A stretch of 46,178 nt of DNA from Zygnema cylindricum (lineage: Eukaryota; Streptophyta; Zygnematophyceae; Zygnematales; Zygnemataceae), in the NCBI GenBank assembly GCA_037447655.1, contig JBBHKE010002223.1, positions 1 to 46,178 of the forward strand. The letters run 5' to 3'. Both the position numbers and the translations under genes were made by a program. Below the pieces are notes generated by a model. That model was not told the origin of the DNA, made no database searches, and was given only the letters and a program-made list of their open reading frames with translations. Position 1 is the stretch's first letter. Every line of letters begins with the position of its first letter. Shown here piece after piece: positions 32,816 to 42,714 of this stretch.

Positions 32816-33640
32816 TGGTGTTGGGTATCGGGTAAATTCATATCACGATAATTTCGATATTCGATATATCGAATATTGATCGAGCAGAATCCTCGATATA
32901 TCGTAACGGGACCAACATAAACTATCGCGATATATAGTATATTTCTGAATTTAATATTTTATATTTTTATATAATATGTAATTTTTGCGAAAAAGACAAA
33001 CTGTCTCATGCGCCACGTACGACGTGATTTTCGTTCCGTGACTTAAAGGTAGACGCCGCAAAATGTAACCGACAAAAAAGTACTAATTCTGTAATTCATA
33101 TAATTACAGATTTCGGATATGGATACATCAGGAGATCTTTGTAATAGTACGGACAACAAAATTCATGTATTACAGAGGCCTTGGTTACATCGTGTATCGT
33201 CTGTAAACAAGTTTTTACATACGTGTTCTGATTTGAGTGGTACCTTGTTAGTTGACAATCAAATCTTTAAAATCGTCAAAGATTTGAAAGCCGACCATTT
33301 TCGTATGGAAATCCGTACTTGCGTATTTGTACGTGTACTTCGCAAGTGTACCGCGTAAATGTACCTCAGAGATCTCATTCACTCTGCTGAATTTCAAGAA
33401 AAAACAGTATTTCCTTTCGGCAAAGATTTTACGGCCACCATGTCCGAAGGCACGTGACTTTAGAGACCTATGAAAATTTTCATTTTTTTTTAAATGCCTC
33501 CATATATCGGCGATATATTGGCGGTATATCGCGATATTTTGATTTTCGATATATCGAAGCGATATATCGATTATCGGGTACCTGAAATTTGATATATATC
33601 GAATATCGGCAAAAGGTCCTCGATACCTAACATCTCCAAT
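32816..33640. mobile_element. hAT-like element with ATATCG-rich ends (tentative)
   Basis: The left tip TGGTGTTGGGTATCGGGTAA resembles that of the element at 34862; the right end CGATACCTAACATCT is its approximate inverse. Sub-terminal regions are packed with CGATATATCG-type palindromes. I found no target duplication. A 79-codon frame at 33119-33358 is not recognised as a transposase. Confidence 0.5.
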
Positions 33641-33740
33641 TTCTCAGTGACTGCGACAAGTTTGAGAGTTGGAGAGAGAAGTTAGAGGTAGACTGCCTCG
33701 GCTTCTTTATTTCTATTCAGACCTAGAAAATACTTTAAAA
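33641..33740 (-). mobile_element. Inverted LTR fragment 2
   Basis: Matches fragment 1 from the loop (33644-33660) to CTAGAAAATACTTTAAAA and the following ACCATTAGTTTCTACA. It lies just outside the hAT-like element. Confidence 0.7.
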
Positions 33741-34574
33741 CCATTAGTTTCTACAGAAGTTCCATTGCGCATAGTTTGTAATCCACGTTTTAGCAAAATA
33801 TTGTTGCCACGTAACTTCAGATTTGATATTGAAAATCGTCAATGATTTTAACACCGACCAAAAATCCTCATTTGTGTGCCATGTACGTGCGTACCAGGTC
33901 GTCGTTCAACACAACTTTTGTACTCTTTGTAGACGCCTTGTCAAATACCACCTCATTTTTTTAGGGTTCTGTTTTTAAGCGTGACGAATTGTTTTTACGC
34001 GTGACGAATGAGCGTTGCCAAAAAAAGTGTGACGAATGGGCGCTAACAAAAATAGCGTGATGAAAAAGGGTTACGAGTTTTTTTTTGTATTTTCTGTTGT
34101 ATTTTTGAATACGTATATCGTGTGCGAATTTTTTTGATTTTTGTTGGTTGCCATCTTGACACGTATGCTCATTATCCAACGTGTCACGGCTCAAATTTTT
34201 ATGTAATTGGTGATGTACCATTGGTGATATACCTCGCGAGGTACATCACCAATTACAGAAACTTTTGCGCGAATGCTTCGCGAAAAATAATCCAACGCTC
34301 ATTGTTAACTCAAAGACTTTTGGAGAATATTGGTAAGATTTGTTGTAATGTTGTTTTCCTGATAAAAACATAATAAGAGGTGCGACGTAGTACGGAGAGA
34401 TCCAAATTTATGTAAACAACCTCACTTTTCGTCTAATGGAACTTCACCCTTATTTATTTCGGTTATCTGTGAGGTTTTTCGTCTATCATATTTTGTTGTA
34501 TGGCAGTTAAAGACTTAAAAGTATTGAATAGTACTAATAGTATTTTAATAACCACAGAATACATTGTACCATTA
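33741..34574. other. Unassigned sequence with a 17-bp inverted repeat
   Basis: No gene. It contains four near-repeats of GTGACGAATG-type sequence (33979-34062) and the inverted repeat listed separately. Confidence 0.35.
34203..34256. other. Inverted repeat with a duplicated left arm
   Basis: GTAATTGGTGATGTACC (34203-34219) pairs perfectly with GGTACATCACCAATTAC (34240-34256). Between them a near copy of the left arm (ATTGGTGATATACC) could compete for the right arm; the apex carries TCGCGA. Confidence 0.8.
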
Positions 34575-34781
34575 TTAGTGGAAAGATTATTTTCGCCAAT
34601 TAAAACAAAATTTCTCTCTGCACACACTCAGCATATTGTTACTTCAACGGTTGCAATTGAAAGACAAGATTCTCACGCTCCGATTTGGCGGTCTCTAATT
34701 GAAAATTGGACAGGTGTGCACAGAGAAAAGATAATTTACGTGCCGGAAAAAACCTCTACGCTAATAGCGATACACAGTATA
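34575..34781 (+). mobile_element. MITE, family A copy 10 (diverged)
   Basis: Family A core (CAACGGTTGCAATTGAAAGA; TTTGGCGGTCTCTAATTG) and right tip AATAGCGATACACAGTATA; left tip worn. Confidence 0.6.
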
Positions 34782-35389
34782 CTGTATACTGCCCAAGTAC
34801 TGTACTTCACATGTAAACGGATGCAAACCGACGAGCTTGTTAAGTATGGAATGCTATTTAGTAGTGTTGTGTATCGGTAAGGATTTGTCGATAACCGATA
34901 TGGACCTTTTTTCGGGTACCCGATAATTGATATATTGGTACGATATATCGTTATTGGTGTTATCGCCGATATGAAACCGATATTTGTCGGTACTTATCGG
35001 CGATAACATCGATATTGATAACTATCGGCGATATATCTACGGACCGTACAGATAAATGTACGGCCAGTACACTCAACTGTACGTCATATTCCTCAGACGC
35101 GCCGCGGACCCCCTTCCCCACGATTTCAGTAAAAAATCGCGATTTTCCTTGATTATTTATTATTTAAGGGGGTTTTACTTGGGTTCTATGCTCCCATACC
35201 CTTCCTCAATGTCCTTTTGACTGTTAGTTACGCCCATAGATGTCTTATTCGTACGGATTTGGACTTTTATGTTAAAATTACGTAATATTCGTCGATTTCA
35301 TACTTTTCATAAAATTCGTATAGATTTCTTTGTACAGACATGTACGAAAATGTACGAAAAAATTCTTGAAAATCCTTAAAAAAATCTTT

Positions 35390-35815
35390 AAAATTACGAA
35401 CAACTAACATAAATGTACGAAATTATACTGAAAGTGTACCTTACAAACCTAATAATACGGCAAATTTTTGTCAACCGTACTGAAATATATAGGAACGTAC
35501 GCCAATGTACCCTGTAAACCCTAAAATCCCCCCATATAATAACCCTAAGTAGTACAGATATGTACAAACATTGCACGTAAATATACGAAAAAGTAGCGCA
35601 GTTGTACTGAAACATACGAAAATGTACGGCAATGTATCCTCCAAACCCTAAAATTAATTTCCCTAACAAGTACGGAAAATACGGCCACTGTACGTACATG
35701 CATGAAAAGTGTGCGGTAGTTATACTGAATATATGGAATTTAATGAAATGTATTCTGAAACATATAACCCTAGAAAGTACGGACATATACGGACACTGTA
35801 TATAACGTTATGAAA
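35390..35815 (+). repeat. Degenerate 125-bp tandem repeat, GTAC-rich
   Basis: Units share TACTGAAA, CGAAAATGTACGGCAATGTA and AAACCCTAAAAT (landmarks near 35430, 35480, 35605, 35730). It lies inside the hAT-like element. The 130-codon minus-strand frame across it is a by-product of the repeat. Confidence 0.7.
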
Positions 35816-35837
35816 AATGTACGGGAGCAATGGAAGG

Positions 35838-36330
35838 TACACCGTGAATCGCTATTAGCGTAATAAAAAATATAGCGTAATGAAACAATTAGTGTACTTT
35901 ACGGTAAATTGTGTTTTTTAGGGTACACCATGATACTAATTTATCATGTACTCTAATTTGTAAACTGCTTTGTAAAAAATTTCGGCACATAATATGTCCA
36001 CACTAAAACATGTAGATGTATGAAATTGTTCAAATCGTACGCCGTCGCGTTTTTTTGACATCTGCGTATGCCGGAAAATATTTACGCAATTATATATTAT
36101 TATATTTTCTGTACTATTAAATTTAAAAAGGTACGGAATAGTAAATATCTGATATTCCGTACACCACACTATTTAAAAGGACACTAAATTACCGTTATGA
36201 ACCGTATTGAGCGGGGTACCTCAAATAACGTTCAGAAACATTTAGCGTACTTTATTCTATTTGAGAATTTGCCCCAAAAAAAGGGGTACCCCAGTTAGCG
36301 TCATGTACGCTAATAGCGATTCACGGTGTA
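35838..36330 (+). mobile_element. MITE, family E (493 bp) inserted in the hAT-like element
   Basis: TACACCGTGAATCGCTATTA at the left and AATAGCGATTCACGGTGTA at the right: the same 19-bp terminus as families A-D, with an unrelated interior. Confidence 0.75.
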
Positions 36331-36532
36331 CTTTATTATACAAAGTCAATGATATAATACAGTATGTTATAAAGTACTATTGTATGCATACTATATATTA
36401 AGTTATCGCCGATATGGAATTTGTTGGTCTCATACCGATATATCGGAATCTCTGACCGTTCGATAACCGATAACTATCGGTATCGGTGTAATCGCGATAA
36501 GTTTTTTACCGATACACAAAACTACTATTTAG

Positions 36533-37068
36533 TGTTCAATTCGGTTAAGGATCGTACTCTTTGAGGAAACGACAAAGAACTTTGAGGTTTGCCGGCTTTT
36601 ATTCTGTACCAAATCCCGTCAATCTGAACCTCCTTGAAAAGTACAGTAACGATTGAAAACTATTTGGGCAGGAGCTGGTTAGATGTACAAACTGTACGGA
36701 TCATAATTCTTTGGCAGTTTAGTAGGACATAAAAATGTACGGATATAAATTCTTTTCCAGATTCTTTGTCGTACGTGAAAAACCACACAAATCCAAATCC
36801 AATCGGATATCCGTAAAATACAAAAAAAATAAAATAACGTTACTGGCAAGTCAAACTATTCGCGCCACGCGTTCTGTCGCTGCGGTAGCCCCTTTTCTCA
36901 TTTAATCATTTTCAGACTTAGGTCGTTTTCGTCGTTTTTAAAATGTTTCGCATGAAAAAATTGAAATTTTGAAAATGATGGATAAAGTCAGCATTGAAAA
37001 AATAGTCGCTTGGATAGGTTTAGGAGTTCAACTGTCCCTTCACTTCGCCAATTTTGTTTACATTGTGA
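36533..37068. other. Upstream region of the CAMTA-like gene
   Basis: No confirmed exon. A short frame opening at 36975 (ATGATGGATAAAGTC) runs into the CT tract; a 5' untranslated exon could be here. Confidence 0.3.
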
Positions 37069-38085
37069 AGTCTCTCTCTCTCTCTCTCACACTCTCTCTC
37101 TCTCACTTTCACTCTCACTACTGCCCTCCGCACTTTCCATTGCATTTGTTTCTTTCCCTCCTTTCCCTTCCCTACCTGTCTCTCCACTTCTCTTTCCCTC
37201 CCTCTCTCTCTATCACTCATTGTTTCCCTCTCTTTTTTTTTGTCTCTTCTTTTCTCTCCCTCTCCCTCTTCCTCCCCTCTACCTTTCTGTTATCTCCTCA
37301 TATTTCAGATTCTGTCTTCTTTTACTATCTGCATTTCTTCTTCTTTACTCCTATCTCCTATCTTCTCCTCTTATTTTTAGTCTCACTCACTTCATATCCA
37401 AAAAGTCTTTCTATAAAGTTATCTCTTCTCTCCTCCTTCCTCCATCCTCCCTACTACCGCCCACATACTCTTAATTTGCATTCACTTCCTCTCATCTCTT
37501 CCTTTCATCTCTCTCTCTCCCTCTCTCTCATCATCGTTTTATTCTCTCCCGTATCTTCCCCTGTCTCCTCTACCAATTTTTCCTTTTTCTCTCTCCAATT
37601 TCCCCGCATTGCTCCTTTCTCTTCCTTTCTAAAAATTTCTTACTTTCCCTTCCAAGCTATTTTTCATAATCCATCTTAACTCCTTCCTGCCTCCACTTCA
37701 TCCCTTATACCTTTATTTGCCATTTTACCTCTCTCCCTCAATATCAACTCGATCGCTCCAACTCTCCACTTTCTCTCTCACCCTCTCCTTTCCTCTCCCT
37801 CCCTCTACGTCTCTCCCTCGCTCTCTCGCCCTCTCTCCCTTCTCCTCCTTTAAATTCGACTCTCTCCTTCTCTTTCTCCCCTTCCCTCTCCTATTCCCAT
37901 TTTCCTCCCTATTTGCCCCTCTTCCTCTCGTTCACCTCCCTCTGTCCTCCCTGTCTCCCTCTCTCTACCCCTCTCTCCTCCCACTCCCTCTCCCCTCCTC
38001 CCACTCCTCTTCCCCTCCTCCCACTCCCATCTCTACCCCCCTCTCCCTTTTCTATCTTCCTATCCATCCTCTCCCCTCCCTCTCC
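37069..38085 (+). repeat. 1-kb polypyrimidine tract ending at the CAMTA-like start codon
   Basis: Nearly all C and T (CTCTCT, CCCTCC, TTTCTC), reaching to within two bases of ATG at 38087. Probably the 5' untranslated leader or promoter (CT-rich, GAGA-type on the other strand). The open frames across it are low-complexity artefacts. Confidence 0.8.
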
Positions 38086-38086
38086 A

Positions 38087-38207
38087 ATGGACATCGGTAA
38101 ATTGAAATCGAAAGCACAAACACAATGGCTCCTACCCCTTGAAATTTTATATCTTTTGGAAAATCACAATTTTAATTTGTCAGAAAATCCGCCACAGCAT
38201 CCCCAAA
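38087..38207 (+). CDS. CAMTA-like exon 1
   Basis: ATGGACATCGG; donor CCCCAAA|GTAAGT, phase 1. Encodes KLKSKAQTQWLLPLEILYLL. The start is placed here because upstream is pure CT tract; no competing ATG in this frame is convincing. Confidence 0.75.
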
Positions 38208-41200
38208 GTAAGTTTATGAATTTACTTACATTTAATTAGAGTTCAATAGAGGTAATATGAATTGATTAACCTGTTTTTTTATATTAAGTTATATTCAATT
38301 TTATCTAATTTCATTCAATTTGACCCAATTATGTTTAATTATATTTGTTAGATTTAGGTTACAGGATTTGATTTGCTTTGATATTATTTTGTCAGATTTA
38401 GTTTGATTTTTTTATTTAATTTTTTTGATGAAGTGGGAAATTACTAAATTCTTCCTAGACCAATAAGAAATAACTAACATATGGTCTCCCAACTTGGCCC
38501 ATTTGGACCCATTTTTTTCTAAAATGTGCATAAAATTTTACACCAAAAACTTCATAAAAATTAATTCAAAATTAAGTATATTGGCTTTTTAAATTACCAG
38601 TTACAATTTTTTTTCCCTTAGGTTTGAATTGAATTGCCAACCTGATTTTTTTCAATTTTGAAGGTGGACAACTTTATTTCTATAATAAAATTGCAACAAA
38701 ATCTTTTCGAAGTGATGGCCATGCTTGGGAAAAAGAAACACATTCTGACCTCAAGGTGTGTGTGTCACCTTTTTCACTCTTTTTTTTTTTTTAGTCATTT
38801 GTTTTCTGTTTTTGTTAATTTGTTTGTTTGTTTGTAATGAAGCAAATGGAGAGAGGTTGAGAGGGAGAGAGGGAGAGAGGGAGGGAGTCCCGGTTTTTTT
38901 TTTTTTTTAATGGGAAACTATCGTCCTCCGTTCCCCTCTTTGTTTTTGTTTCTTTTAGTCACATCCTAATGTCTTCCCTAACATCTAAAGACATTTTCTC
39001 ATTTTTCTCTGTTTTTGTTTGCTTGTTTTTTCTTTCTTTTTTTTTTAGGCCGGAAAAGATGTTAAGGTGGCATGTTATTATGCTCGTTTAAAAAGTGACA
39101 TAGGTTTTGAAAGAAAGACATATTGGGTCCACCGAAATCTCAAAAAAAACGGCAAGTATGTATATATCAAAACAACAACAGTGAACCATTTTTTCAATTA
39201 CTTTTGATCTTCCTTACCTTTGTAATGTTTCATTCTTTTGCTTGATTTCCCCACGTTTGCATATTTTATTAAAGCAATGCCTTTTTTTCGCACAACATAA
39301 ATGGGATAAGATATTTTATTGTAGGTTTTAAGAACAAACGTTGAGCAGAAAAAGAACTCGAAGATTCCAGATACTTTCGAGTTTTATTGTGGCATTAAAG
39401 AGAATGAATTGAATTTATGACAGAAATGATAAGATATCTTTTGAGGTTTTAATTATTTTGCTATTCGAGAAATAAAAGTATTTAATGGTGAATGTGTAAG
39501 AGAAATTGTCTCCCAAAAGCATTTCTGCCAAAAAAAAAAAGACATTCTGCATTCTGCATTTTTTTTTTCTTTCTTTCCTGTCATCTGTTTCTGTTTTTTT
39601 TACAAAAAGATGTCAATGTGGTCGAATGAAGGGAAAAACTATATGATAGTTTGTTATTGTTATTGTTCCTTATTTCTAATTTCATTTTTTTTTTTTTTTT
39701 ACTTCTTTTCTTTTCTTTACAGTTGCGAAAAAGAAAGCTACTGTTTAGTCCACTATCTTCACACAGGGGTACTACAAAAAACAAATTCTCCTTTTTTCAC
39801 CCATTTCGTACTTTTTTTTGATGAAAACAATTTCAGCAAGTGTTTTTACTTTTTTTTACTTTTTTTTAGCCAAATGGATTGTTTTTTCAACTTGTTGCTT
39901 ACTTAGGAGAAAAAAAAAAAAAACTGAAGAACACCTACAAATGGGAATGAATAATTGCAGGTACCAAAACGAAAATATACTAAAAAAGAAGTCTCTTTAC
40001 ACCAACCGGAAGAAATTCCAAGTGTTTTAAAAGACACAAGTACTACCAATGTTATAAGATCAGCTGAACCTAGTTCAATACCGGAATACTTTCCGGAGGA
40101 AGAACCAGGTAAGCTTTCCCCCTCCCCTCCCGCTTCCCCTCCCCCTCCCCTTCCTCCTCCGTCCTCCCTAAGTGTATGCATCACTAACTATTATTATTGG
40201 TGCTGTTATTACTCTTTGTTTTATTGTACTCACCTTATTCTTTTTTGTGTATTTACTTGCTTTTTTTTTTGTAATCTTGTAGGAATGTATTGTAAGGAGA
40301 ATTTTAATTTTAAAATTTCGAACACTTTCGTTGGGACATGTCTGAAAAGTGGAGACCCCGAGGTAAAAATAATAAAACCTAAAAAGGAAATATTCGCATG
40401 TTCTAAAAAATAAAAAAGGAAAAGAGAAGTATTCATAGGGGAAAAGGAAGAAGACACAAATTTATTTTGAAGAAACTGAAAAATTTGTAAAACAAAATCT
40501 TCATAGTTCGCGAAACAACAAGCGTCTAAAACATGTATTAGATGCCTTGAATTTGGATTTTTTTTTTTTGTGAAAACAAAAAAATTAACTTGTGAAAAAC
40601 TTGCAAACATATATAACAAATGATTTCAATAACACTAAAATTTTCAAAAACCAAGTTTGCAACACAATGAAACTTGTATTCTTCTGTTTTTGTTGTTGTT
40701 TGTGTTTGTTTCGATTTATTTTGACTCCTATCACATAAAAATCCTTTTTCCATTTTCTTAGATACAGTAAAATAACGTTTTGTCTAATTTGGATCAAATT
40801 TAAGTGCAATGTGGGTTCAACTGTTTAGTTCCTAGTATGTTTTTATGCTATGTGACTTTTCCAAAATATAGAGTTTTATAATGTGACAATGTTGTTGTAA
40901 TATTTGGGTCTAATTCAACAATTAGCTGACTCGTGTATTTTTTTATGTACGTTTTTGTTTTTCAAAAATGCAGCTTCTGGTAATAGGAAATTTCACGGAG
41001 GGTGAAAAATTTCAACCTATGATCGGCAATTGGGGTATATCAATTGGAGGGAAAGAAATAGAAGCTCAAAATATTCATTGGGGGGTTCTACGATGTCAAA
41101 TTCCCCCGAAAGTCGATGGAATATTTGAGTTTTTTGTAACTCGTGAAAAGAAAAGAATAAGTGCAAATTCCAAACAGCGAGTTGTGAATCGAAAAACACT

Positions 41201-41401
41201 CAACGAGGCGATAAAAAATTTATTTTCCTTTAAAAAGTTGTCCATCCATGTAGGATATTTGTCGGCTAACAAGAAAGAAATCTCAATGGAGGTAGGTGGA
41301 GGCTTCCTTCCTTTGAGAAGAACAAAGTTTATCCCTTCTATGGTCTTTGGATAAAAAATCATAACATCATATATAATAATAATAATACTAATAAAGAATT
41401 G

Positions 41402-41444
<43 letters not shown>

Positions 41445-42021
41445 TAATAATCATAATAACTAAAAGAAAAAGGATAAGAATAACAATAATATGAGCGCTT
41501 ACAAAAACACAAACTAACACTAGTACCGACTAATGATAGCGAAAATATTAATAACAAAAACAAAAACAACAACAAGAATGATAATAATACCACAATCACA
41601 CTTCACACTTTTTTGGGATATGGTACAGGTTGTGAACGAGGAAGACCCAAGCGATAAAATCAAAGTTGTCCCAAAGATAAAAGATTCAGTTTTCCCAAGA
41701 AATGCGTCCAGTGTCACGAAAGAACTTGTAAAACAAGGAAATTTTTTTGACCACCCGCACAAGCGAACTTATTGGGGAGGATTGCCAAAAGGATGTGATC
41801 GAATGCCAGGGTGTGAGAGTTCCCAAGTTTTTCCTAACTCAGACGAAAATAATCATCCACATCCCAATTGTGGAAGCAACACTGTACAATTCTCAACTCA
41901 AGTTTCTACCTTTAAGAATTTTGGGTTTCATAAAAAGAAGAAGAAAATTTTAAGCAAACACAATAAATGGCAATGTGGTCCAAACTGGGTGAATGCTATG
42001 AAAAGGACAAGAGTGCAGTAA
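38087..42021 (+). CDS. CAMTA-like transcription factor, CG-1 plus TIG only (8-exon model)
   Basis: Predicted DNA-binding protein of 434 residues. Exons: 38087-38207, 38664-38755, 39049-39155, 39723-39768, 39961-40108, 40283-40362, 40974-41291, 41629-42021, all GT..AG and in phase. CG-1 domain at about 8-122: AQTQWLLPLEILYLLENH, SGQLYFYNKIATKSFRSDGH-W, ACYYARL, ERKTYWVHRNL, YCLVHYLHTG, i.e. the AQxRWLxPxEI, SGxLxxYxR, FRxDGHxW, CYYA, RxYW and VHYLxxxG steps of CAMTA. A basic/acidic linker (PKRKYTKKEV..PEYFPEEEP) precedes a TIG-like domain at about 199-270 (LLVIGNF, GVLRCQIPP, FFVTRE). Known plant CAMTAs are about 850-1100 residues with ankyrin repeats and IQ motifs; neither is seen here, and the 'KDGKTVKEAHEKL' part of CG-1 is replaced. 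The C-terminus is Lys-rich (FHKKKKKILSKHNKWQ). Nuclear role inferred; calmodulin binding not supported. Confidence 0.8.
38664..38755 (+). CDS. CAMTA-like exon 2
   Basis: Acceptor AATTTTGAAG|GTGGACAA; donor CTCAAG|GTGTGT. Completes the conserved Ser-Gly, then QLYFYNKIATKSFRSDGHAW. Confidence 0.82.
39049..39155 (+). CDS. CAMTA-like exon 3
   Basis: Acceptor TTTTTTTTAG|GCCGGAAA; donor AACGGCAA|GTATGT, phase 2. Encodes DVKVACYYARLKSDIGFERK then TYWVHRNL. Confidence 0.82.
39723..39768 (+). CDS. CAMTA-like exon 4 (46 bp)
   Basis: Acceptor TTCTTTACAG|TTGCGAAA; donor ACAGGG|GTACTA. Encodes CEKESYCLVHYLHTG, the end of CG-1. Very short exon. Confidence 0.78.
39961..40108 (+). CDS. CAMTA-like exon 5
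   Basis: Acceptor ATAATTGCAG|GTACCAAA; donor GAACCAG|GTAAGC, phase 1. Linker with PKRKYTKKEV and PEYFPEEEP. Confidence 0.72.
40283..40362 (+). CDS. CAMTA-like exon 6
   Basis: Acceptor AATCTTGTAG|GAATGTAT; donor CCCGAG|GTAAAA. Encodes MYCKENFNFKISNTFVGTCL; no motif recognised, but the phase fits both neighbours. Confidence 0.62.
40974..41291 (+). CDS. CAMTA-like exon 7 (TIG domain)
   Basis: Acceptor AAAAATGCAG|CTTCTGG; donor ATGGAG|GTAGGT, phase 0. 106 codons; LLVIGNF, WGISIGGKEIEAQNI, GVLRCQIPP and GIFEFFVTRE align with CAMTA TIG (VLITGxF, GVLRCHAPP, VPFYVTxS). Confidence 0.82.
41363..41470 (+). repeat. (TAA)n microsatellite in the last CAMTA-like intron
   Basis: About 30 TAA/TAATAA units with occasional changes, between exon 7 and exon 8a. 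Confidence 0.85.
41629..42021 (+). CDS. CAMTA-like terminal exon 8a
   Basis: Acceptor GGGATATGGTACAG|GTTGTGAA; open for 130 codons to TAA. Opens VVNEEDPSDKIKVV, Asn/His/Pro-rich middle, ends NFGFHKKKKKILSKHNKWQ then a short tail. No domain recognised. Confidence 0.7.
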   Translation, partial: VVNEEDPSDKIKVVPKIKDSVFPRNASSVTKELVKQGNFFDHPHKRTYWGGLPKGCDRMPGCESSQVFPNSDENNHPHPNCGSNTVQFSTQVSTFKNFGFHKKKKKILSKHNKWQCGPNWVNAMKRTRVQ

Positions 42022-42082
42022 AATGAATTAACATCAAATGTGGGATTTTAACCCATAGAAACCACCCATACGGAAAAAGGAA

Positions 42083-42131
42083 AGGGAGTGGGATGGTGAG
42101 GGGGAGGGGGAGGGGGAGGGGGAGAGGTAGG
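42083..42131 (+). repeat. GGGGGA purine tract after exon 8a
   Basis: (GAGGGG)n on the sense strand. A counterpart lies after exon 8b at 42715-42830, so it belongs to the duplicated unit. Confidence 0.75.
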
Positions 42132-42351
42132 GGATCGCTAAGGGGAAAGGATGGTGGCAAGTGGAGTGATGTCTAGTGAGGCAGAGAGTGGAAAAAATAT
42201 TAACATTAAGAAAAAAAATAAGAATCATAATAACGATAAGGAAAATAAAAACGGTAACAATAACCTCTTTTCTGTAGCTAAGTAACATTATTTGTCGTAT
42301 TTCTAAAATGCCTTTTCTTTACGGGGGGGTCTTTCCTGGGATATGGTACAG

Positions 42352-42561
42352 ATTGGAGACACAAGCGATACGGAACCATTTGAAGAGCATGAAATTAATG
42401 ATTTTTGTTTACAAAATAGCGTTGTAACTTCTAACAGTTCCGCAAATGAATCAAGAGGAGAGGCTCAAAATCCGAAATATTCTGATAGTTCCCCAAACCA
42501 GAATGAGGAAGATGTACTTTTATATTGGAACTTAGGATTCCCACCGATGTTATCAACCTGA
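42352..42561 (+). CDS. CAMTA-like alternative terminal exon 8b (tandem duplicate)
   Basis: Preceded by the same acceptor context (GGGATATGGTACAG) and in the same phase as 8a. Opens IGDTSDTEPFEEHEI and closes at TGA after LGFPPMLST, 60 codons earlier than 8a. The DNA after the stop still resembles the 8a tail (AAATGGCAAGTTG versus AAATGGCAATGTG; CTGAAAAGGATG versus TATGAAAAGGACA). It may be a second last exon used alternatively (protein of 373 residues) or a decaying copy. Confidence 0.6.
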   Translation: MGDTSDTEPFEEHEINDFCLQNSVVTSNSSANESRGEAQNPKYSDSSPNQNEEDVLLYWNLGFPPMLST

Positions 42562-42714
42562 GAATCCTTCGTTTATGAAAAAGAAGAAGGAAAAATCAGT
42601 ATACACTCATAAACACAAAAAATGGCAAGTTGTCAAACCTGGGGAAATGCCCTGAAAAGGATGAGTAAAATGAAAAAAACTCTGTAATAAAATGAAACCG
42701 AATGGGAACAACCC

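Larger units (their letters stand above)
34862..36524. mobile_element. Non-autonomous hAT-like element, 1663 bp, with exact 8-bp target duplication
   Basis: Terminal inverted repeats TAGTGTTGTGTATCGGTAA and TTACCGATACACAAAACTA (18 of 19 match) are flanked by CTATTTAG on both sides (34854-34861 and 36525-36532). Sub-terminal zones contain many CGATA/TATCG words in both orientations, as expected for transposase sites in hAT elements. There is no transposase. The body holds a GTAC-rich tandem repeat and a complete family E MITE. Confidence 0.85.

Noticed and set aside
35394-35786. 130-codon minus-strand membrane-like protein
   Set aside because: Its tyrosine/phenylalanine-rich repeats arise from the 125-bp tandem DNA repeat.
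36969-38100. Long Ser/Leu/Pro open frames across the CT tract
   Set aside because: Low-complexity by-products of polypyrimidine DNA in all frames.
41096-41599. 167-codon minus-strand frame with poly-Tyr
   Set aside because: Crosses the (TAA)n microsatellite and lies opposite the TIG exon.
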